This document shows positions 9,048-18,662 of a DNA stretch of 64,000 bases, piece after piece. Both the position numbers and the translations under genes were made by a program. The DNA is taken from contig JAQGPJ010000068.1 of the NCBI GenBank assembly GCA_028293125.1, positions 62,001-126,000 of the forward strand, in the 5' to 3' direction. Source of the DNA: Verrucomicrobiales bacterium. GTDB lineage: Bacteria; Verrucomicrobiota; Verrucomicrobiia; Verrucomicrobiales; V1-33. Numbering within the stretch: the first letter of the stretch is position 1; the number at the start of each line of letters is the position of its first letter. The notes beneath the pieces were generated by a model that saw nothing but the letters and a program-made list of their open reading frames with translations, was not told the origin of the DNA and made no database searches.

Positions 9048-10169
9048 ATGCCTATGAAAATGCACTCCACTTTACGCGCTGTCCTGCTGCTTCCGGGCTT
9101 GGCGGTGCTGGCTCCGCCGGCGTCCAGCCTGGGGGCCGGCAAAACACGGCCCGCTCCGTTGGCCGAATCCTCAGGGAGCATCACCGCTGTCAGGGTTCCG
9201 TCCGCCGCCGCCGTTCCGGAGACCCCCGATGTCCAGCCTGAAGGCTCCGGCCGCTCCAATGGAATCGTGGCCGTGGCCAACGGTCGTCCGATTCTGAAAT
9301 CCGAGCTTGAGGAAAAAATGGCCATGCTGGAAATGCAGGCCCGGGGCACGATCGGCAACCGTGCGGAGCTGGACAGGGAACTGGCCGATCTGCGCCGCAA
9401 AACCCTTGATGGACTCATCGAGCAGGAACTGATCCTGAAGGAGTTCGAGCCCTTTGCCGCCAGTTTTGGCGACAAGGTCAATGCCCTGACCGATGAGCAC
9501 ATCCGCACCCAGATCATCGGTGCCAAGTTCAATGGCGAGCGCACCCAGCTGGTGAAGGCCCTGACGTCCCAGGGGCTGACCTACAAGAAATTTTATGAAA
9601 TGCAGCGCAACGCCACCATCGTGTCCATCATGCGTGGTCAGAACACGCGTGACGTGGGTTATGTGACCTCCCAGGAAAAGGCGGCCTACCTGGCGGCGCA
9701 CGGCGAGGAGTTCCGTGAAGGTGACCAGATCAAGCTGTGGTCCATCACCATTCCCCAGATTGGAGAGGCTATCGGCGCCACTCCCGCCGTGCAGCAGGCG
9801 CTGGTCAAGGATATCCGCGCCAAGCTGCTGCGCGGCAGTGATTTCGGCACTCTGGCCAAAACCTACTCCCAGGACCTCAAAGCCGGCAACGGTGGCGACT
9901 GGGGTTTTATCACCCGCAAGGATTTCACCCAGCGGCTGGTGGACACCGTCTTTAAACTGCCTGTGAAAAAGGTGAGTGACATCATTGAGTACGAGGGCAG
10001 CTATTTTATTTTTTATGTCGAGGCCAGAAACCCCGGCAAAATGCGCCCCAAGGAGGAGGTGGAGCCCGCGCTGGAGCAGGCCGTGCTGGCGGAGAAGCGC
10101 CGGAAAGCCTATGATAAATGGATCAGCGGGCTGAAGGATAAGGCCACTATCCGTTATTACGACCGCTGA
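9048..10169 (+). CDS. surA: SurA/PpiC-type peptidyl-prolyl isomerase chaperone
   Basis: About 373 residues with a signal peptide ('LRAVLLLPGLAVLAPPASS'). Starts at ATG 9030, 9048, 9054 and 9060 are all in frame and none is decisive. The N-terminal SurA_N-like region begins with 'SNGIVAVANGRPILKSELEE', a hallmark of the family. A parvulin (PpiC) domain follows: 'IKLWSITIPQIG', 'LLRGSDFGTLAKTYSQDLKA', 'GNGGDWGFITRKDF'. The domain ends with 'FYVEARNPGKMRPKEEVEP'. SurA proteins assist folding of outer-membrane proteins in the periplasm. Only one PPIase domain is present, whereas E. coli SurA has two. pdxA follows by 5 bases, as in the surA-pdxA pairing seen in Proteobacteria. Confidence 0.85.
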   Translation: MPMKMHSTLRAVLLLPGLAVLAPPASSLGAGKTRPAPLAESSGSITAVRVPSAAAVPETPDVQPEGSGRSNGIVAVANGRPILKSELEEKMAMLEMQARGTIGNRAELDRELADLRRKTLDGLIEQELILKEFEPFAASFGDKVNALTDEHIRTQIIGAKFNGERTQLVKALTSQGLTYKKFYEMQRNATIVSIMRGQNTRDVGYVTSQEKAAYLAAHGEEFREGDQIKLWSITIPQIGEAIGATPAVQQALVKDIRAKLLRGSDFGTLAKTYSQDLKAGNGGDWGFITRKDFTQRLVDTVFKLPVKKVSDIIEYEGSYFIFYVEARNPGKMRPKEEVEPALEQAVLAEKRRKAYDKWISGLKDKATIRYYDR

Positions 10170-10174
10170 CCGCC

Positions 10175-11116
10175 GTGATTCCGCGCCCGCCGGTCATCGG
10201 CATCACCCTGGGGGATGCCGCCGGCATCGGCCCCGAAGTCACCCGCGGCGCCCTGGCCGGCGGAAAGCTGGATCCGCGGTTTGAATACCGCGTCATCGGA
10301 CGGTGCCCGCAGGCGGTGCCCGGACAGCCGGACGCGGTGACCGCACGGGCGGCGCTGGATTCATTGGAGGAATCCGTGCGCCTGTTGAAAACAGGGGAAC
10401 TGGCGGCGGTCGTCACCGCTCCCGTCAGCAAGGATCTGCTGGCTGCCCATGGTTTTGAATTTCCCGGCCAGACCGAATTTTATGCGGCGCGGTTCGGAGT
10501 CTCCGATTTTCAGATGTGCCTCACCGGTCCGCACCTTACAGTGGGACTGGTCACCATCCACGAGCCCCTGAGCCGTGTGCCCGGCCTGCTGACCACGGCA
10601 GAAATCGTGCGGCACGGCCGGCTGCTGGCGGATTTCTGCCGCCGCCGGGGAAGGAAAAACCCGCGCATCGCCGTTGCCGGGCTCAATCCCCACGCCGGCG
10701 AGAACGGGCGCATGGGCACGGAGGAGCAGACCACCATCCTGCCCGCGGTGGCGGAGCTGAATGCCGCGGAGGCGGAGCCGGTTTTTCACGGTCCGCTGCC
10801 GCCGGACACCCTGTTTTACAAAGCCGCCCGCGGCGCCTATGACGCGGTGCTGTGCATGTATCATGATCAGGGCCTGATTCCTCTGAAGCTGCTCGATTTT
10901 GACGAGGCTGTGAATCTGACGCTTGGCCTGCCGGTGATCCGCACCAGCCCGGACCACGGAACCGCCTTTGATATCGCCGGCCGAAACATGGCCAGCCCCG
11001 CCAGTATGACGGCGGCTCTGCGGCTCGCGGCGGAACTGGCGGCCCATGGGATCAGCGGTGGGGAATCAGGCTTTGATGCGGACCTCCCGGGGCAGGGTAT
11101 CGAAAATGCCTCCTGA
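10175..11116 (+). CDS. pdxA: 4-hydroxythreonine-4-phosphate dehydrogenase
   Basis: 313 residues (E. coli 329). The start is GTG 10175, five bases after the surA stop. PdxA oxidises 4-phosphohydroxy-L-threonine with NAD(P)+ in pyridoxal-phosphate synthesis (the DXP-dependent route) in the cytoplasm. Family signatures include 'IGITLGDAAGIGPEV' at the N-terminus, 'VVTAPVSKDLLAAHGFEFPG', 'MCLTGPHLTVGLVTIHEPL', 'GLNPHAGENGRMGTEE' and 'YHDQGLIPLKLLDFDEAVN' with the metal-binding histidine, followed by 'TSPDHGTAFDIAG'. It is probably cotranscribed with surA. Confidence 0.95.
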   Translation: MIPRPPVIGITLGDAAGIGPEVTRGALAGGKLDPRFEYRVIGRCPQAVPGQPDAVTARAALDSLEESVRLLKTGELAAVVTAPVSKDLLAAHGFEFPGQTEFYAARFGVSDFQMCLTGPHLTVGLVTIHEPLSRVPGLLTTAEIVRHGRLLADFCRRRGRKNPRIAVAGLNPHAGENGRMGTEEQTTILPAVAELNAAEAEPVFHGPLPPDTLFYKAARGAYDAVLCMYHDQGLIPLKLLDFDEAVNLTLGLPVIRTSPDHGTAFDIAGRNMASPASMTAALRLAAELAAHGISGGESGFDADLPGQGIENAS

Positions 11117-11363
11117 GCCCACGACGGGGAAAGCTTTGCAGAAACAGCAAAAAGTCCGGAAAAGAAGTTGCGAACCGGAAAAGGTCATTTATAATCGCCC
11201 CTCCTTCCTCGGACCCGCGTTCCCCGCTGAGCGCTCCGCATAGGATTTATCGGAACGCGGCGCCGGAAAAGTTGCTGCGAAAAAGTCTGGTGGACGCTTT
11301 GCCGTCCGGCGTTGGCTGTCCCGGTGAATCCCATGGTGAGGGGTAACCCAGTTTTCAGAAGCC
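11117..11363. other. Leader/promoter region of the str-S10-spc run
   Basis: 247 bases without a gene upstream of rpsL. The first third holds the pdxA 3' flank and the str promoter. Downstream of that lies GC-rich leader sequence with a short potential stem (ggacgctttgccgtcc, 11292-11307) that could take part in regulation. No Shine-Dalgarno sequence is visible directly before rpsL ATG 11364. Confidence 0.4.
11169..11196 (+). promoter_or_regulatory. Sigma-70-type promoter of the ribosomal operon
   Basis: TTGCGA at 11169-11174 and a perfect TATAAT at 11191-11196, separated by 16 bases, about 170 bases upstream of rpsL. This is the best housekeeping promoter match seen in the window and lies where the str operon promoter is expected. 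Transcription probably starts near 11203. Confidence 0.7.
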
Positions 11364-11777
11364 ATGCCCACCATTAATCAGCTTGTCACCAAAGGCCGCC
11401 GCGCGAAGGCGGAGAAGTCCAAGTCGCCTGCTCTGACGGATTGCCCGCAGCGCCGCGGGGTGTGTCTTCAGGTGATGACCCGCACCCCCAAAAAGCCGAA
11501 CTCGGCTCTCCGTAAAGTCGCCAAGGTCCGCCTGACCAACGGCTTTGAAGTCATCGCTTACATCGGCGGTGAAGGCCACAATCTCCAGGAGCACTCCATC
11601 GTCCTCGTCCGCGGCGGACGTGTGAAGGACTTGCCCGGTGTCCGTTACCACATCGTCCGTGGCTCGCTCGACTGCCTTGGCGTGGATAAACGCCGCCGCG
11701 GCCGTTCGAAATACGGCGCCAAGCGTCCGAAGCCCGGCCAGCCCGCAGCTCCCGTCAAGAAGGGCGGCAAGCGGTAA
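11364..11777 (+). CDS. rpsL: 30S ribosomal protein S12
   Basis: 137 residues (E. coli 124), with a Pro/Lys-rich C-terminal extension ([15 protein letters not shown]). S12 sits at the decoding centre of the small subunit. The two conserved loops are intact: '[14 protein letters not shown]' and '[17 protein letters not shown]'. Both lysines linked to streptomycin sensitivity (K42 and K87 in E. coli numbering) are present, and the Asp after the second one can be methylthiolated. First gene of the run. Confidence 0.98.
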   Translation: MPTINQLVTKGRRAKAEKSKSPALTDCPQRRGVCLQVMTRTPKKPNSALRKVAKVRLTNGFEVIAYIGGEGHNLQEHSIVLVRGGRVKDLPGVRYHIVRGSLDCLGVDKRRRGRSKYGAKRPKPGQPAAPVKKGGKR

Positions 11778-11849
11778 TGCGCCACGCTGATTGATCCGAC
11801 CCACCCGCGTCTTCTCCCCTTTCCACCCATTTTTTACTGATTCCGTCCT

Positions 11850-12323
11850 ATGGCACGCAGAAAGCGAGTTTATAAGAAACCCGAACTCCGGGACTCCCGC
11901 TACGACAGCTCCGTGGTCGCCAAACTGGTGAACCGCCTCATGATTGATGGTTCCCGCTCCACTGCCGAGCGCATCGTTTACGCCGCCATCGACAAGGTCA
12001 ATGAGACCGCCCAGACCGTCGATCCTCTGGAAATCCTCACCCGCGCCGTGGAGAACGCCAAGCCCCGCTTGGAAGTGAAGAGCCGCCGCGTCGGTGGCGC
12101 CACCTATCAGGTGCCGCTGGAGGTCGCTCCCGACCGCTCCGAGTCCCTGGCCATGCGCTGGCTGATCAATTTCGCCCGCAAGAAGAAAGGCGTGCCGATG
12201 CACCTTGCCCTGGCCAACCAGATCCGCGACGCCAGCACCAACCAGGGTGACGCCGTCCGCAAGCGCGACGACGTGCACAAGATGGCCCAGGCCAACCGCG
12301 CCTTCGCCCACTTCCGCTGGTAA
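11850..12323 (+). CDS. rpsG: 30S ribosomal protein S7
   Basis: 157 residues, the usual bacterial length. S7 nucleates assembly of the 30S head and contacts E-site tRNA. Typical signatures are '[18 protein letters not shown]', '[20 protein letters not shown]', '[13 protein letters not shown]' and '[15 protein letters not shown]' at the end. The start is ATG 11850, preceded by a pyrimidine-rich leader with no Shine-Dalgarno sequence. Confidence 0.98.
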   Translation: MARRKRVYKKPELRDSRYDSSVVAKLVNRLMIDGSRSTAERIVYAAIDKVNETAQTVDPLEILTRAVENAKPRLEVKSRRVGGATYQVPLEVAPDRSESLAMRWLINFARKKKGVPMHLALANQIRDASTNQGDAVRKRDDVHKMAQANRAFAHFRW

Positions 12324-12399
12324 TTGTTTCATCCGGCCGGGCGGCCTCCACTCCGCACCGGCCATTTTTTTCCTACCCCACTTTTCCTCTCCTTCTCCA

Positions 12400-14571
12400 A
12401 TGGCTGATCCCCGCAACAGTCCCAACCGTCAATATCCGCTTGAGCGCACCCGAAACATCGGGATCTCCGCGCACATCGACGCCGGCAAAACCACCCTGAC
12501 GGAGCGTATTCTGTTCTACACCGGCATGATCCACCGCATCGGTGAGGTGCATGACGGCGCCGCCACCACGGACTGGATGGAGCAGGAGAAGGAGCGCGGG
12601 ATCACCATCACCTCCGCCGCCGTCACCACCAAGTGGAAGCAGCTCTCAAATGACGGGGTTTACAAAAATTTCGAGGGTGAGGACATGCGGGTGAACATCA
12701 TTGACACCCCCGGCCACGTGGACTTCACGGCCGAGGTGGAGCGCTCCCTGCGCGTGCTTGATGGTGTGATTCTGGTTTACTGCGGTGTTGCCGGCGTGCA
12801 GCCACAGTCCGAAACCGTCTGGCGCCAGGCCACGAAGTACTCCGTTCCCCGGATGGCCTTCGTCAACAAGATGGACCGCACCGGCGCCGACTTCAACAAA
12901 GTTGTCGAGGACATCCGCACCAAGCTCGGTGCCAATGCCCATGCGATCCTTATTCCCATCGGAGCCGAGGATCAGCTGAAAGGCGTGATCGACGTGGTCA
13001 GCAAGCAGTCGATCCTTTATTCGGACAACGACAAGCTCGGGTCCACCTACGAATACGGCCCCCTCACCGCCGATCAGCAGGTTATCGCCGACAAGGCCTA
13101 CAATGAACTGACCGCCGCTCTCTGTGATGTGGATGACGAGATCGGCATGATGTTCCTGGAGGAGCGCGATATCACCGTCAAGGATATCAAAGCCGCTCTC
13201 CGCCGCGCCGTGATCGCCAACAAGATCGTCCCCGTCGCCGGCGGTTCCGCTTTCAAAAACAAAGGGGTCCAGGCTCTGTTGGACGCGGTGGTGGATTACC
13301 TTCCCAACCCTCTCGACATTGAGCCCCAGATCGGTCACGATCCGGATGATCTGGAGAAGAAACTGGAAGTCTCCCCGGACGACAACGGCAAGTTCGTCAG
13401 CCTCGGATTCAAACTCTGGTCCGATAAATTCGTCGGCAAGCTCGTCTTCTTCCGCGTTTACCGCGGCAAAGTCACCAAGGGCGACCAGATTTACAACCCC
13501 CGCACCCGCAAACGTGAGCGGGTGGGCCGCCTGATCCAGATTCAGGCCAACCAGCACACCGATATCGAAACCTGCTATTCGGGTGATATCGCGGCCATTG
13601 TCGGCCTGAAGGAGCTCCGGACAGGAGACACCCTGTGCAATGAGAGCGCGGAAATCCTGCTCGAGCCCCCGACCTTCCCGGATCCCGTCATCTCCATGTC
13701 CATCGAGCCGAAGACCAAGGCCGACCAGGAGAAGATGGCGAACGCTCTCCAGCGTCTCTCCGATGAGGACCCGACTTTTGTGGTCCGCACGGATGAGGAG
13801 ACTGGTCAGACCATCATCGCCGGCATGGGCGAGCTGCACCTTGAAATCATCCGGGACCGCATGCTCCGCGAGTTCAAGGTGGAGGCCGAGTCCGGCAAGC
13901 CGCAGATCGCCTATCGTGAGTGCATCACGGTCCCCGCCGACGGCGAGGGCAAGCTGGTCAAGCAGTCCGGCGGACGCGGCCAGTATGGCCACGTGGTTCT
14001 GAAAATCTCTCCGAATGAGCGCGGCAAGGGTGTCACCACCGACAATAAGATCGTTGGCGGCGCCATTCCAAAGGAATACATCAAGCCCTCCCTGGACGGC
14101 ATCGTGGAGGCCACGCTCAACGGCATCATCGCCGGTTATCCGGTGATCGATGTGCACATCGATCTGGTGGACGGCTCCTTCCACGAAGTGGACTCCAACG
14201 AAAACGCCTTTAAAATGGCCGCCATCTTCGCCATGAAGAATGCCTTCGGGAAAGCCAAGTGCCAGCTGCTGGAGCCCATCATGGGCGTGGAGGTCACCAC
14301 CCCCGATGAATATCAGGGCGACATCATGGGCGACCTCAGCCGCCGCCGCGGACGCATCAACAGCATGGAGAGCCGTCAGAACGCCTCCATCGTGAAGGCC
14401 GAGGTGCCGCTGTCCGAAATGTTCGGTTACTCCACCGCTGTCCGCACCCTGTCCTCCGGACGCGCCTCCTACAGCATGGAGCCGAGCCACTTCGAAAGTG
14501 TTCCCAACAACATCGTCGAGCAGGTCGTCGAGGCGCGCGGCGGCAGCAACCGCCGCGGCGGTCAGCAGTAA
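12400..14571 (+). CDS. fusA: Elongation factor G
   Basis: 723 residues. ATG 12400 ([18 protein letters not shown]) is chosen; earlier in-frame starts lie inside rpsG. EF-G is the GTPase driving ribosomal translocation. All G motifs are present: 'AHIDAGKTT' (about 24-32), 'RGITITSAA', 'DTPGHVDF', 'NKMDRTGAD' and a G5 '[15 protein letters not shown]'. Domain II has '[15 protein letters not shown]'; domain IV has '[12 protein letters not shown]'; the C-terminal domain carries '[20 protein letters not shown]'. The next gene is rpsJ, so the tuf gene that usually follows fusA is absent. The leader is pyrimidine-rich. Confidence 0.98.
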   Translation: MADPRNSPNRQYPLERTRNIGISAHIDAGKTTLTERILFYTGMIHRIGEVHDGAATTDWMEQEKERGITITSAAVTTKWKQLSNDGVYKNFEGEDMRVNIIDTPGHVDFTAEVERSLRVLDGVILVYCGVAGVQPQSETVWRQATKYSVPRMAFVNKMDRTGADFNKVVEDIRTKLGANAHAILIPIGAEDQLKGVIDVVSKQSILYSDNDKLGSTYEYGPLTADQQVIADKAYNELTAALCDVDDEIGMMFLEERDITVKDIKAALRRAVIANKIVPVAGGSAFKNKGVQALLDAVVDYLPNPLDIEPQIGHDPDDLEKKLEVSPDDNGKFVSLGFKLWSDKFVGKLVFFRVYRGKVTKGDQIYNPRTRKRERVGRLIQIQANQHTDIETCYSGDIAAIVGLKELRTGDTLCNESAEILLEPPTFPDPVISMSIEPKTKADQEKMANALQRLSDEDPTFVVRTDEETGQTIIAGMGELHLEIIRDRMLREFKVEAESGKPQIAYRECITVPADGEGKLVKQSGGRGQYGHVVLKISPNERGKGVTTDNKIVGGAIPKEYIKPSLDGIVEATLNGIIAGYPVIDVHIDLVDGSFHEVDSNENAFKMAAIFAMKNAFGKAKCQLLEPIMGVEVTTPDEYQGDIMGDLSRRRGRINSMESRQNASIVKAEVPLSEMFGYSTAVRTLSSGRASYSMEPSHFESVPNNIVEQVVEARGGSNRRGGQQ

Positions 14572-14613
14572 TTCCCCGCTTCCGACCGTTCCCAATCCCC
14601 GCTTTTCAATATC

Positions 14614-14922
14614 ATGCAAAACCAGCGCATCCGCATCCGTCTCCGCGCCTATGATTTCCGTACCCTCGACCGCAGCGTCACGGAAATCGTTGATACCGCC
14701 AAGCGCACCGGCGCCCGCGTCGCCGGCCCTGTGCCGCTCCCGACCCGGATTGAGAAGTTCTCCGTGAACCGCTCCGTCCACGTGGACAAAAAATCCGCCG
14801 AGCAGTTCGAAATCCGCACTCACAAGCGCCTGCTCGACATCGTCGATCCCACCGCCCGCACCGTGGACGAGCTGAAAAAGCTCAACCTTCCCGCCGGCGT
14901 CGATATTTCCATCAAGATCTGA
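14614..14922 (+). CDS. rpsJ: 30S ribosomal protein S10
   Basis: 102 residues (E. coli 103). Recognised by '[16 protein letters not shown]', '[18 protein letters not shown]', '[20 protein letters not shown]' and '[11 protein letters not shown]'. S10 is part of the 30S head and, as NusE, of antitermination complexes. It marks the start of the S10 block, fused here directly to fusA with 42 bases between. Confidence 0.98.
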   Translation: MQNQRIRIRLRAYDFRTLDRSVTEIVDTAKRTGARVAGPVPLPTRIEKFSVNRSVHVDKKSAEQFEIRTHKRLLDIVDPTARTVDELKKLNLPAGVDISIKI

Positions 14923-14999
14923 TTTAACCCGACGGCCCAGCGTCATCACCGGCACCGCCGCCGCTGCCGCAACCGCCGTCACCACCGCGCAATTTTATC

Positions 15000-15647
15000 A
15001 TGAGCCTCGGACTTTTAGGCAAAAAGCTGGGTATGACCCACATCTACGATGACAAGGGCAAGGCCGTTGCCGTCACCGTTGTGGATGTCAGTGAAAACCA
15101 GGTGATCCAGATCAAGAACACTGAAACCGACGGATACTCCGCGGTGCAGGTGGGCTTCATCGACAAACGTGAGGGACGCTCCACCAAGCCCGAAATCGGC
15201 CACTTCAAAAAGGCCGGTTCCGCCCCCAAATACCACGCCCGTGAATTCCGGGTGGAGCAGGGCAGCGCCCCCGCCGCCGGCACCACACTGGACACCACGC
15301 ACTTCGCCACCGGCCAATGGGTGGACGTGATCGGCACCAGCAAGGGCAAAGGCTTCGCCGGCGTCGTCAAGCGCTATGGATTCGGCGGTCTCCGCATGAC
15401 CCACGGCTCCATGATGCACCGCCGCACCGGCGCCATCGGCTGCCGTCTTACTCCCGGCCGCGTCTGGAAAAACCAGAAAATGCCCGGTCACATGGGCTGC
15501 GACCGCCGCACCACCCAGAATCTCCAGATCGTGGGCAGCCGCCCCGAGGACAATGTAATCTTTGTCAGCGGCAGCATCGCCGGGGCCAAAGGCAGCCTCG
15601 TGGTCATCCGTCCCGCCAAAAAACGCCCCGCTCCCGCGGCGCAGTAA
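15000..15647 (+). CDS. rplC: 50S ribosomal protein L3
   Basis: 215 residues (E. coli 209). Signatures include the N-terminal 'LGLLGKKLGMTHIYDD', then 'KGKGFAGVVKRYGFGG', 'THGSMMHRRTGAIG' and 'PGRVWKNQKMPGHMG'. L3 binds the 3' end of 23S rRNA and its loop reaches the peptidyl-transferase centre; it is an early assembly protein. A 77-base spacer separates it from rpsJ. Confidence 0.98.
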   Translation: MSLGLLGKKLGMTHIYDDKGKAVAVTVVDVSENQVIQIKNTETDGYSAVQVGFIDKREGRSTKPEIGHFKKAGSAPKYHAREFRVEQGSAPAAGTTLDTTHFATGQWVDVIGTSKGKGFAGVVKRYGFGGLRMTHGSMMHRRTGAIGCRLTPGRVWKNQKMPGHMGCDRRTTQNLQIVGSRPEDNVIFVSGSIAGAKGSLVVIRPAKKRPAPAAQ

Positions 15648-15679
15648 CTTCTAACTGACCTCCGCAAAGGACTGTTCTC

Positions 15680-16288
15680 ATGGAATCCTCAGTGCTCACT
15701 CTCGAAGCCGCCAAGGCTCTCAACATTTCCGTCATCGAAAACGGCCGCGGCACCCAGGCTGTGCATGACGCCGTGGTGGCCATGCGGGCCAACCGCCGCG
15801 CCGGCACCGCCTGCACGAAGACCCGCGGCGAAGTCGCCGGCAGCAACAAGAAGCTCTACCGTCAAAAGGGCACCGGTAACGCCCGTGCCGGCGAACGCCG
15901 ATCCCCCACCCGCTCCGGCGGTGGTGTGGCCCACGGCCCGAAGCCCCGCGACTACTCGAAGAAGGTCTCCAAAAAGACCCGCCGCCTGGCTTTCCGCAAG
16001 GCTTTCTCCGAGCGCATCAAGGCCGGTGATGTCTTCAATGTCAGCGACTTCAACGTCACCGACGGCAAGACCAAAAGCTTCATCAGCCTTCTCTCCGGAA
16101 TCACCGATTCCAACAAGGTGCTGGTTGTGGCCTCGGCTTTCGCCGCCGCCACCTTCCTCGCCGGACGCAACTATGGCGGCGCCCTCCTCATGAGCGCCAG
16201 CGAGGTGAACACCGAGCACCTGCTCAACTACAAGAAAATCATCGTCACCGCCGACGCGTTCGAAACCCTTTCCCGGAGGACCGCCTAA
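15680..16288 (+). CDS. rplD: 50S ribosomal protein L4
   Basis: 202 residues (E. coli 201). Typical extended-loop sequence 'ACTKTRGEVAGSNKKLYRQK' followed by 'GTGNARAGERRSPTRSGGG' lines the exit tunnel. The C-terminal globular part ends with 'LLNYKKIIVTADAFETL'. In E. coli, L4 autoregulates the S10 operon; whether that holds here is unknown, and no leader homologous to the E. coli S10 leader was seen. The stop overlaps the rplW start by one base (TAATG). Confidence 0.98.
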   Translation: MESSVLTLEAAKALNISVIENGRGTQAVHDAVVAMRANRRAGTACTKTRGEVAGSNKKLYRQKGTGNARAGERRSPTRSGGGVAHGPKPRDYSKKVSKKTRRLAFRKAFSERIKAGDVFNVSDFNVTDGKTKSFISLLSGITDSNKVLVVASAFAAATFLAGRNYGGALLMSASEVNTEHLLNYKKIIVTADAFETLSRRTA

Positions 16289-16569
16289 TGAAAGACGTCT
16301 ATTCTGTCATCAAAAACATCCGTCTGAGCGAGAAAGCCACGGTGCTTACCGAAACCCTCAACGAATACGTCTTCGAAGTTGATCCGAAGGCCAACAAGGT
16401 CTCCATCGCCGCCGCCATCAGCACCATCTTCGGCAAGAAGGTCACCGCTGTCCGCACGATGAACTACTTCGGCAAGGAACGCCGCCGGGGCCGCATCGCC
16501 GGCCGCACCAACCACTGGAAAAAAGCCATCGTCCGTCTCGCCGAAGGGGAGAAGATCGATCTGGTGTAA
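16288..16569 (+). CDS. rplW: 50S ribosomal protein L23
   Basis: 93 residues (E. coli 100). Begins 'MKDVYSVIKNIRLSEKATVL'; also has 'YVFEVDPKANKVSIAAAI' and 'VRTMNYFGKERRRGRIAGR'. L23 lies at the tunnel exit and docks SRP and trigger factor. It is one of the few genes here with a clear Shine-Dalgarno sequence (GGAGG upstream, within the end of rplD). Confidence 0.97.
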   Translation: MKDVYSVIKNIRLSEKATVLTETLNEYVFEVDPKANKVSIAAAISTIFGKKVTAVRTMNYFGKERRRGRIAGRTNHWKKAIVRLAEGEKIDLV

Positions 16570-16607
16570 TTGCCCCCCCGCCTTCAAGGCCAACCTGACT
16601 CATCATC

Positions 16608-17453
16608 ATGGCACTCAAAACTTTCCGTCCCTACACCCCCACCAACCGCTACAAGGAGTGGCCGGACCGCACCGGGCTTTCCAAAAAGAAGCCTGAAAAA
16701 TCCCTGCTCGACGTCAAGAAGCGCAGTGGCGGCCGCAACAACCAGGGGGTGATCACCTGCCGCCACATCGGCGGAGGCCATAAGCGCAAATACCGCATCA
16801 TCGACTTCAAGCGCGTCAAGCGTGACACCGTGGCTACGGTGGAGGCCATTGAGTATGATCCCGGCCGCAGCGCCCGCATTGCCCTCCTGAAATACGAGGA
16901 CGGTGTGAAAACCTACATTCTCGCCCCCAACGGTCTGGTGGCCGGCATGACAGTCACCGCCGGTGAGAAGGTGGCTCCTGAAGTCGGCAATGCCCTTCCT
17001 CTGCGCTCCATTCCTCTCGGCACCGCGGTGCACAACGTGGAGCTGAAGCCTGGCCAGGGCGGCCGCGTGGCCCGTTCCGCCGGCCAGTCCGTGATGCTGA
17101 ACAACCGTGAGGGCGACTACGCCCTCATGAAAATGCCCTCCGGCGAAATCCGCAAGATCCACGCCGAGTGCTACGCCACCATCGGCACTGTGGGCAACAG
17201 CGAGCACATGAACGTGGTCTCCGGCAAGGCGGGCCGCACCCGCTGGCTGGGGGTCCGTCCCACGGTCCGCGGCATGACGATGAACCCGGTTGACCACCCC
17301 AACGGCGGTGGTGAGGGCCGGTCCAAGTCCGGTGGCGGCCGCCAGCACCTGCTGAGCCCGTGGGGTCACGCCAAGGGCGAGAAGACCCGCAAGAAATATC
17401 ACAAAACGGACCGCTTCATCGTGCAGCGCCGCAATGCGAAGAAGGGCAAGTAA
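16608..17453 (+). CDS. rplB: 50S ribosomal protein L2
   Basis: 281 residues (E. coli 273). Signatures: '[20 protein letters not shown]', '[18 protein letters not shown]', '[19 protein letters not shown]' and '[20 protein letters not shown]'. The His of 'VDH', equivalent to the functionally important H229 of E. coli, is kept, while the second His of the usual HPH is Asn. L2 is central to subunit association and the peptidyl-transferase centre. Confidence 0.98.
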   Translation: MALKTFRPYTPTNRYKEWPDRTGLSKKKPEKSLLDVKKRSGGRNNQGVITCRHIGGGHKRKYRIIDFKRVKRDTVATVEAIEYDPGRSARIALLKYEDGVKTYILAPNGLVAGMTVTAGEKVAPEVGNALPLRSIPLGTAVHNVELKPGQGGRVARSAGQSVMLNNREGDYALMKMPSGEIRKIHAECYATIGTVGNSEHMNVVSGKAGRTRWLGVRPTVRGMTMNPVDHPNGGGEGRSKSGGGRQHLLSPWGHAKGEKTRKKYHKTDRFIVQRRNAKKGK

Positions 17454-17502
17454 CCTTTTCAGCGCACGTCACGCCAAGCCAATCCCTTAATCGACAACCA
17501 TC

Positions 17503-17781
17503 ATGGGCAGATCACTCAAAAAAGGTCCTTTCATCAACCAGAAGCTGCTGGAGAAGATCGACAAAATGAACGAAAGCGGACAGAAGCGCCCCATCAAGAC
17601 CTGGGCCCGCTCGTCCACCGTATCCCCTGACTTTGTGGGCCACACCTTTCTTGTCCACAACGGCAAGGACTTCCCCAGCGTCTACGTCACGGAAAACATG
17701 GTGGGCCACCGCCTCGGGGAGTTCTCCCCCACCCGCACGTTCAAGGGCCACGGCGCCACGACCGTCAAGATCAGCAAGTAA
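17503..17781 (+). CDS. rpsS: 30S ribosomal protein S19
   Basis: 92 residues, the standard length. Recognised by '[19 protein letters not shown]', '[19 protein letters not shown]' and '[19 protein letters not shown]'. S19 forms a complex with S13 in the 30S head. The next gene in the run is not rplV, as would be usual, but an unrelated secreted protein. Confidence 0.98.
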   Translation: MGRSLKKGPFINQKLLEKIDKMNESGQKRPIKTWARSSTVSPDFVGHTFLVHNGKDFPSVYVTENMVGHRLGEFSPTRTFKGHGATTVKISK

Positions 17782-17801
17782 TCCGCTTCACCGCCGCCGC
17801 C

Positions 17802-18656
17802 ATGCGCCTCTGTATTCCCAGCCTCTTTCCCCTCTGCGCCGCTGCGGCTTTCGCGGCTGCCGCCGTGACGGAAAGCATGGCGGGGGAGGAGCAGGCTCCA
17901 CAGGAGGCTGCGGCTCCCGCACCGGCTGCCGGAAGTCTTACTCCAACTTCCGATGCCGCACCGGCGGCGGCGCAGCCTCCCCCCCTGTCCCTCTCGGCCG
18001 CCGCCGACCGCCTGGCGGAGAGCGATGCCAAAGTGATGGAGCTGGAGACCCGGCTGCACTCCCTCGGCGAGGCCCTCGCGGCCTCCAACCGGGATTCGGA
18101 AGCCATGAGGGAGGAGTATGAGCGTCTGCGCCTTCAACTGGAGACGCTGGGCATCGCCGCCCTCAAGCCGGAGGTCCGCACCCTCCAAGTGCGCCTCATC
18201 AGCGCCCTCAACGACTACCGCTTGGCGGATCTGGACAAGAAGGCCCTCTCCGAAAGGCTGGCGGCTCTTTCCGACGCCGCTCTGACACTGCTCAGCGACC
18301 CCACCGACTCCAATGGGCGGAAACGCCTGCAGGATGAACTGGCGGCCGCCAACCGCGGTCTCCAGTCCGCCGCCCGCAACCACCAGAATCCTCCGGTGGC
18401 TCTGGACGCCGCCAAAGTGATTTCACTGAAAAGCGATCTGGGCCTTGCGGTCATCAACACAGGCCGCGACAGTGGCCTCCGCTCCGGTGCCCCGATGCGG
18501 ATCGTCCGCGGGGACCAGACCGTGGCCACCGGCCTTGTGGTCGATGTCCGCAACCGCATCGCCGGTATCCTTGTCACCTCCGCGGTCAGCCGCGGTCAGA
18601 TTCAGGTGGGTGACTCCGCCAAACCGGAAACGACTCTCACTAATTTACAGAAATAA
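17802..18656 (+). CDS. Secreted coiled-coil protein embedded in the S10 block
   Basis: 284 residues, not a ribosomal protein. Parts: a signal peptide ('LCIPSLFPLCAAAAFAAAAV'), a Pro/Ala-rich linker (about 28-66), a predicted coiled coil (about 67-130, 'AKVMELETRLHSLGEALAAS', 'REEYERLRLQLETLG'), and a beta-rich C-terminal domain (about 205-280) with 'LGLAVINTGRDSGLRSGAPM' and 'GLVVDVRNRIAGILVTSAV'. The C-terminal pattern resembles small beta-barrels in periplasmic proteins such as MreC, but no family is certain. It is colinear with spacings of 20 and 6 bases to rpsS and rplV, so it is almost surely cotranscribed with ribosomal genes. Its function is unknown. Confidence 0.85.
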   Translation: MRLCIPSLFPLCAAAAFAAAAVTESMAGEEQAPQEAAAPAPAAGSLTPTSDAAPAAAQPPPLSLSAAADRLAESDAKVMELETRLHSLGEALAASNRDSEAMREEYERLRLQLETLGIAALKPEVRTLQVRLISALNDYRLADLDKKALSERLAALSDAALTLLSDPTDSNGRKRLQDELAAANRGLQSAARNHQNPPVALDAAKVISLKSDLGLAVINTGRDSGLRSGAPMRIVRGDQTVATGLVVDVRNRIAGILVTSAVSRGQIQVGDSAKPETTLTNLQK

Positions 18657-18662
18657 CCAGTC

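Noticed and set aside
11117-11363. Search for tRNA genes in the rpsL leader and other gaps
   Set aside because: No cloverleaf-compatible sequence with T-loop GTTCRA was found in the gaps I read.
12646-14985. A very long antisense frame opposite fusA and rpsJ
   Set aside because: It is a mirror of the highly biased third-position GC of fusA; it has a repetitive Val/Gly/Asp/His composition and no family resemblance.
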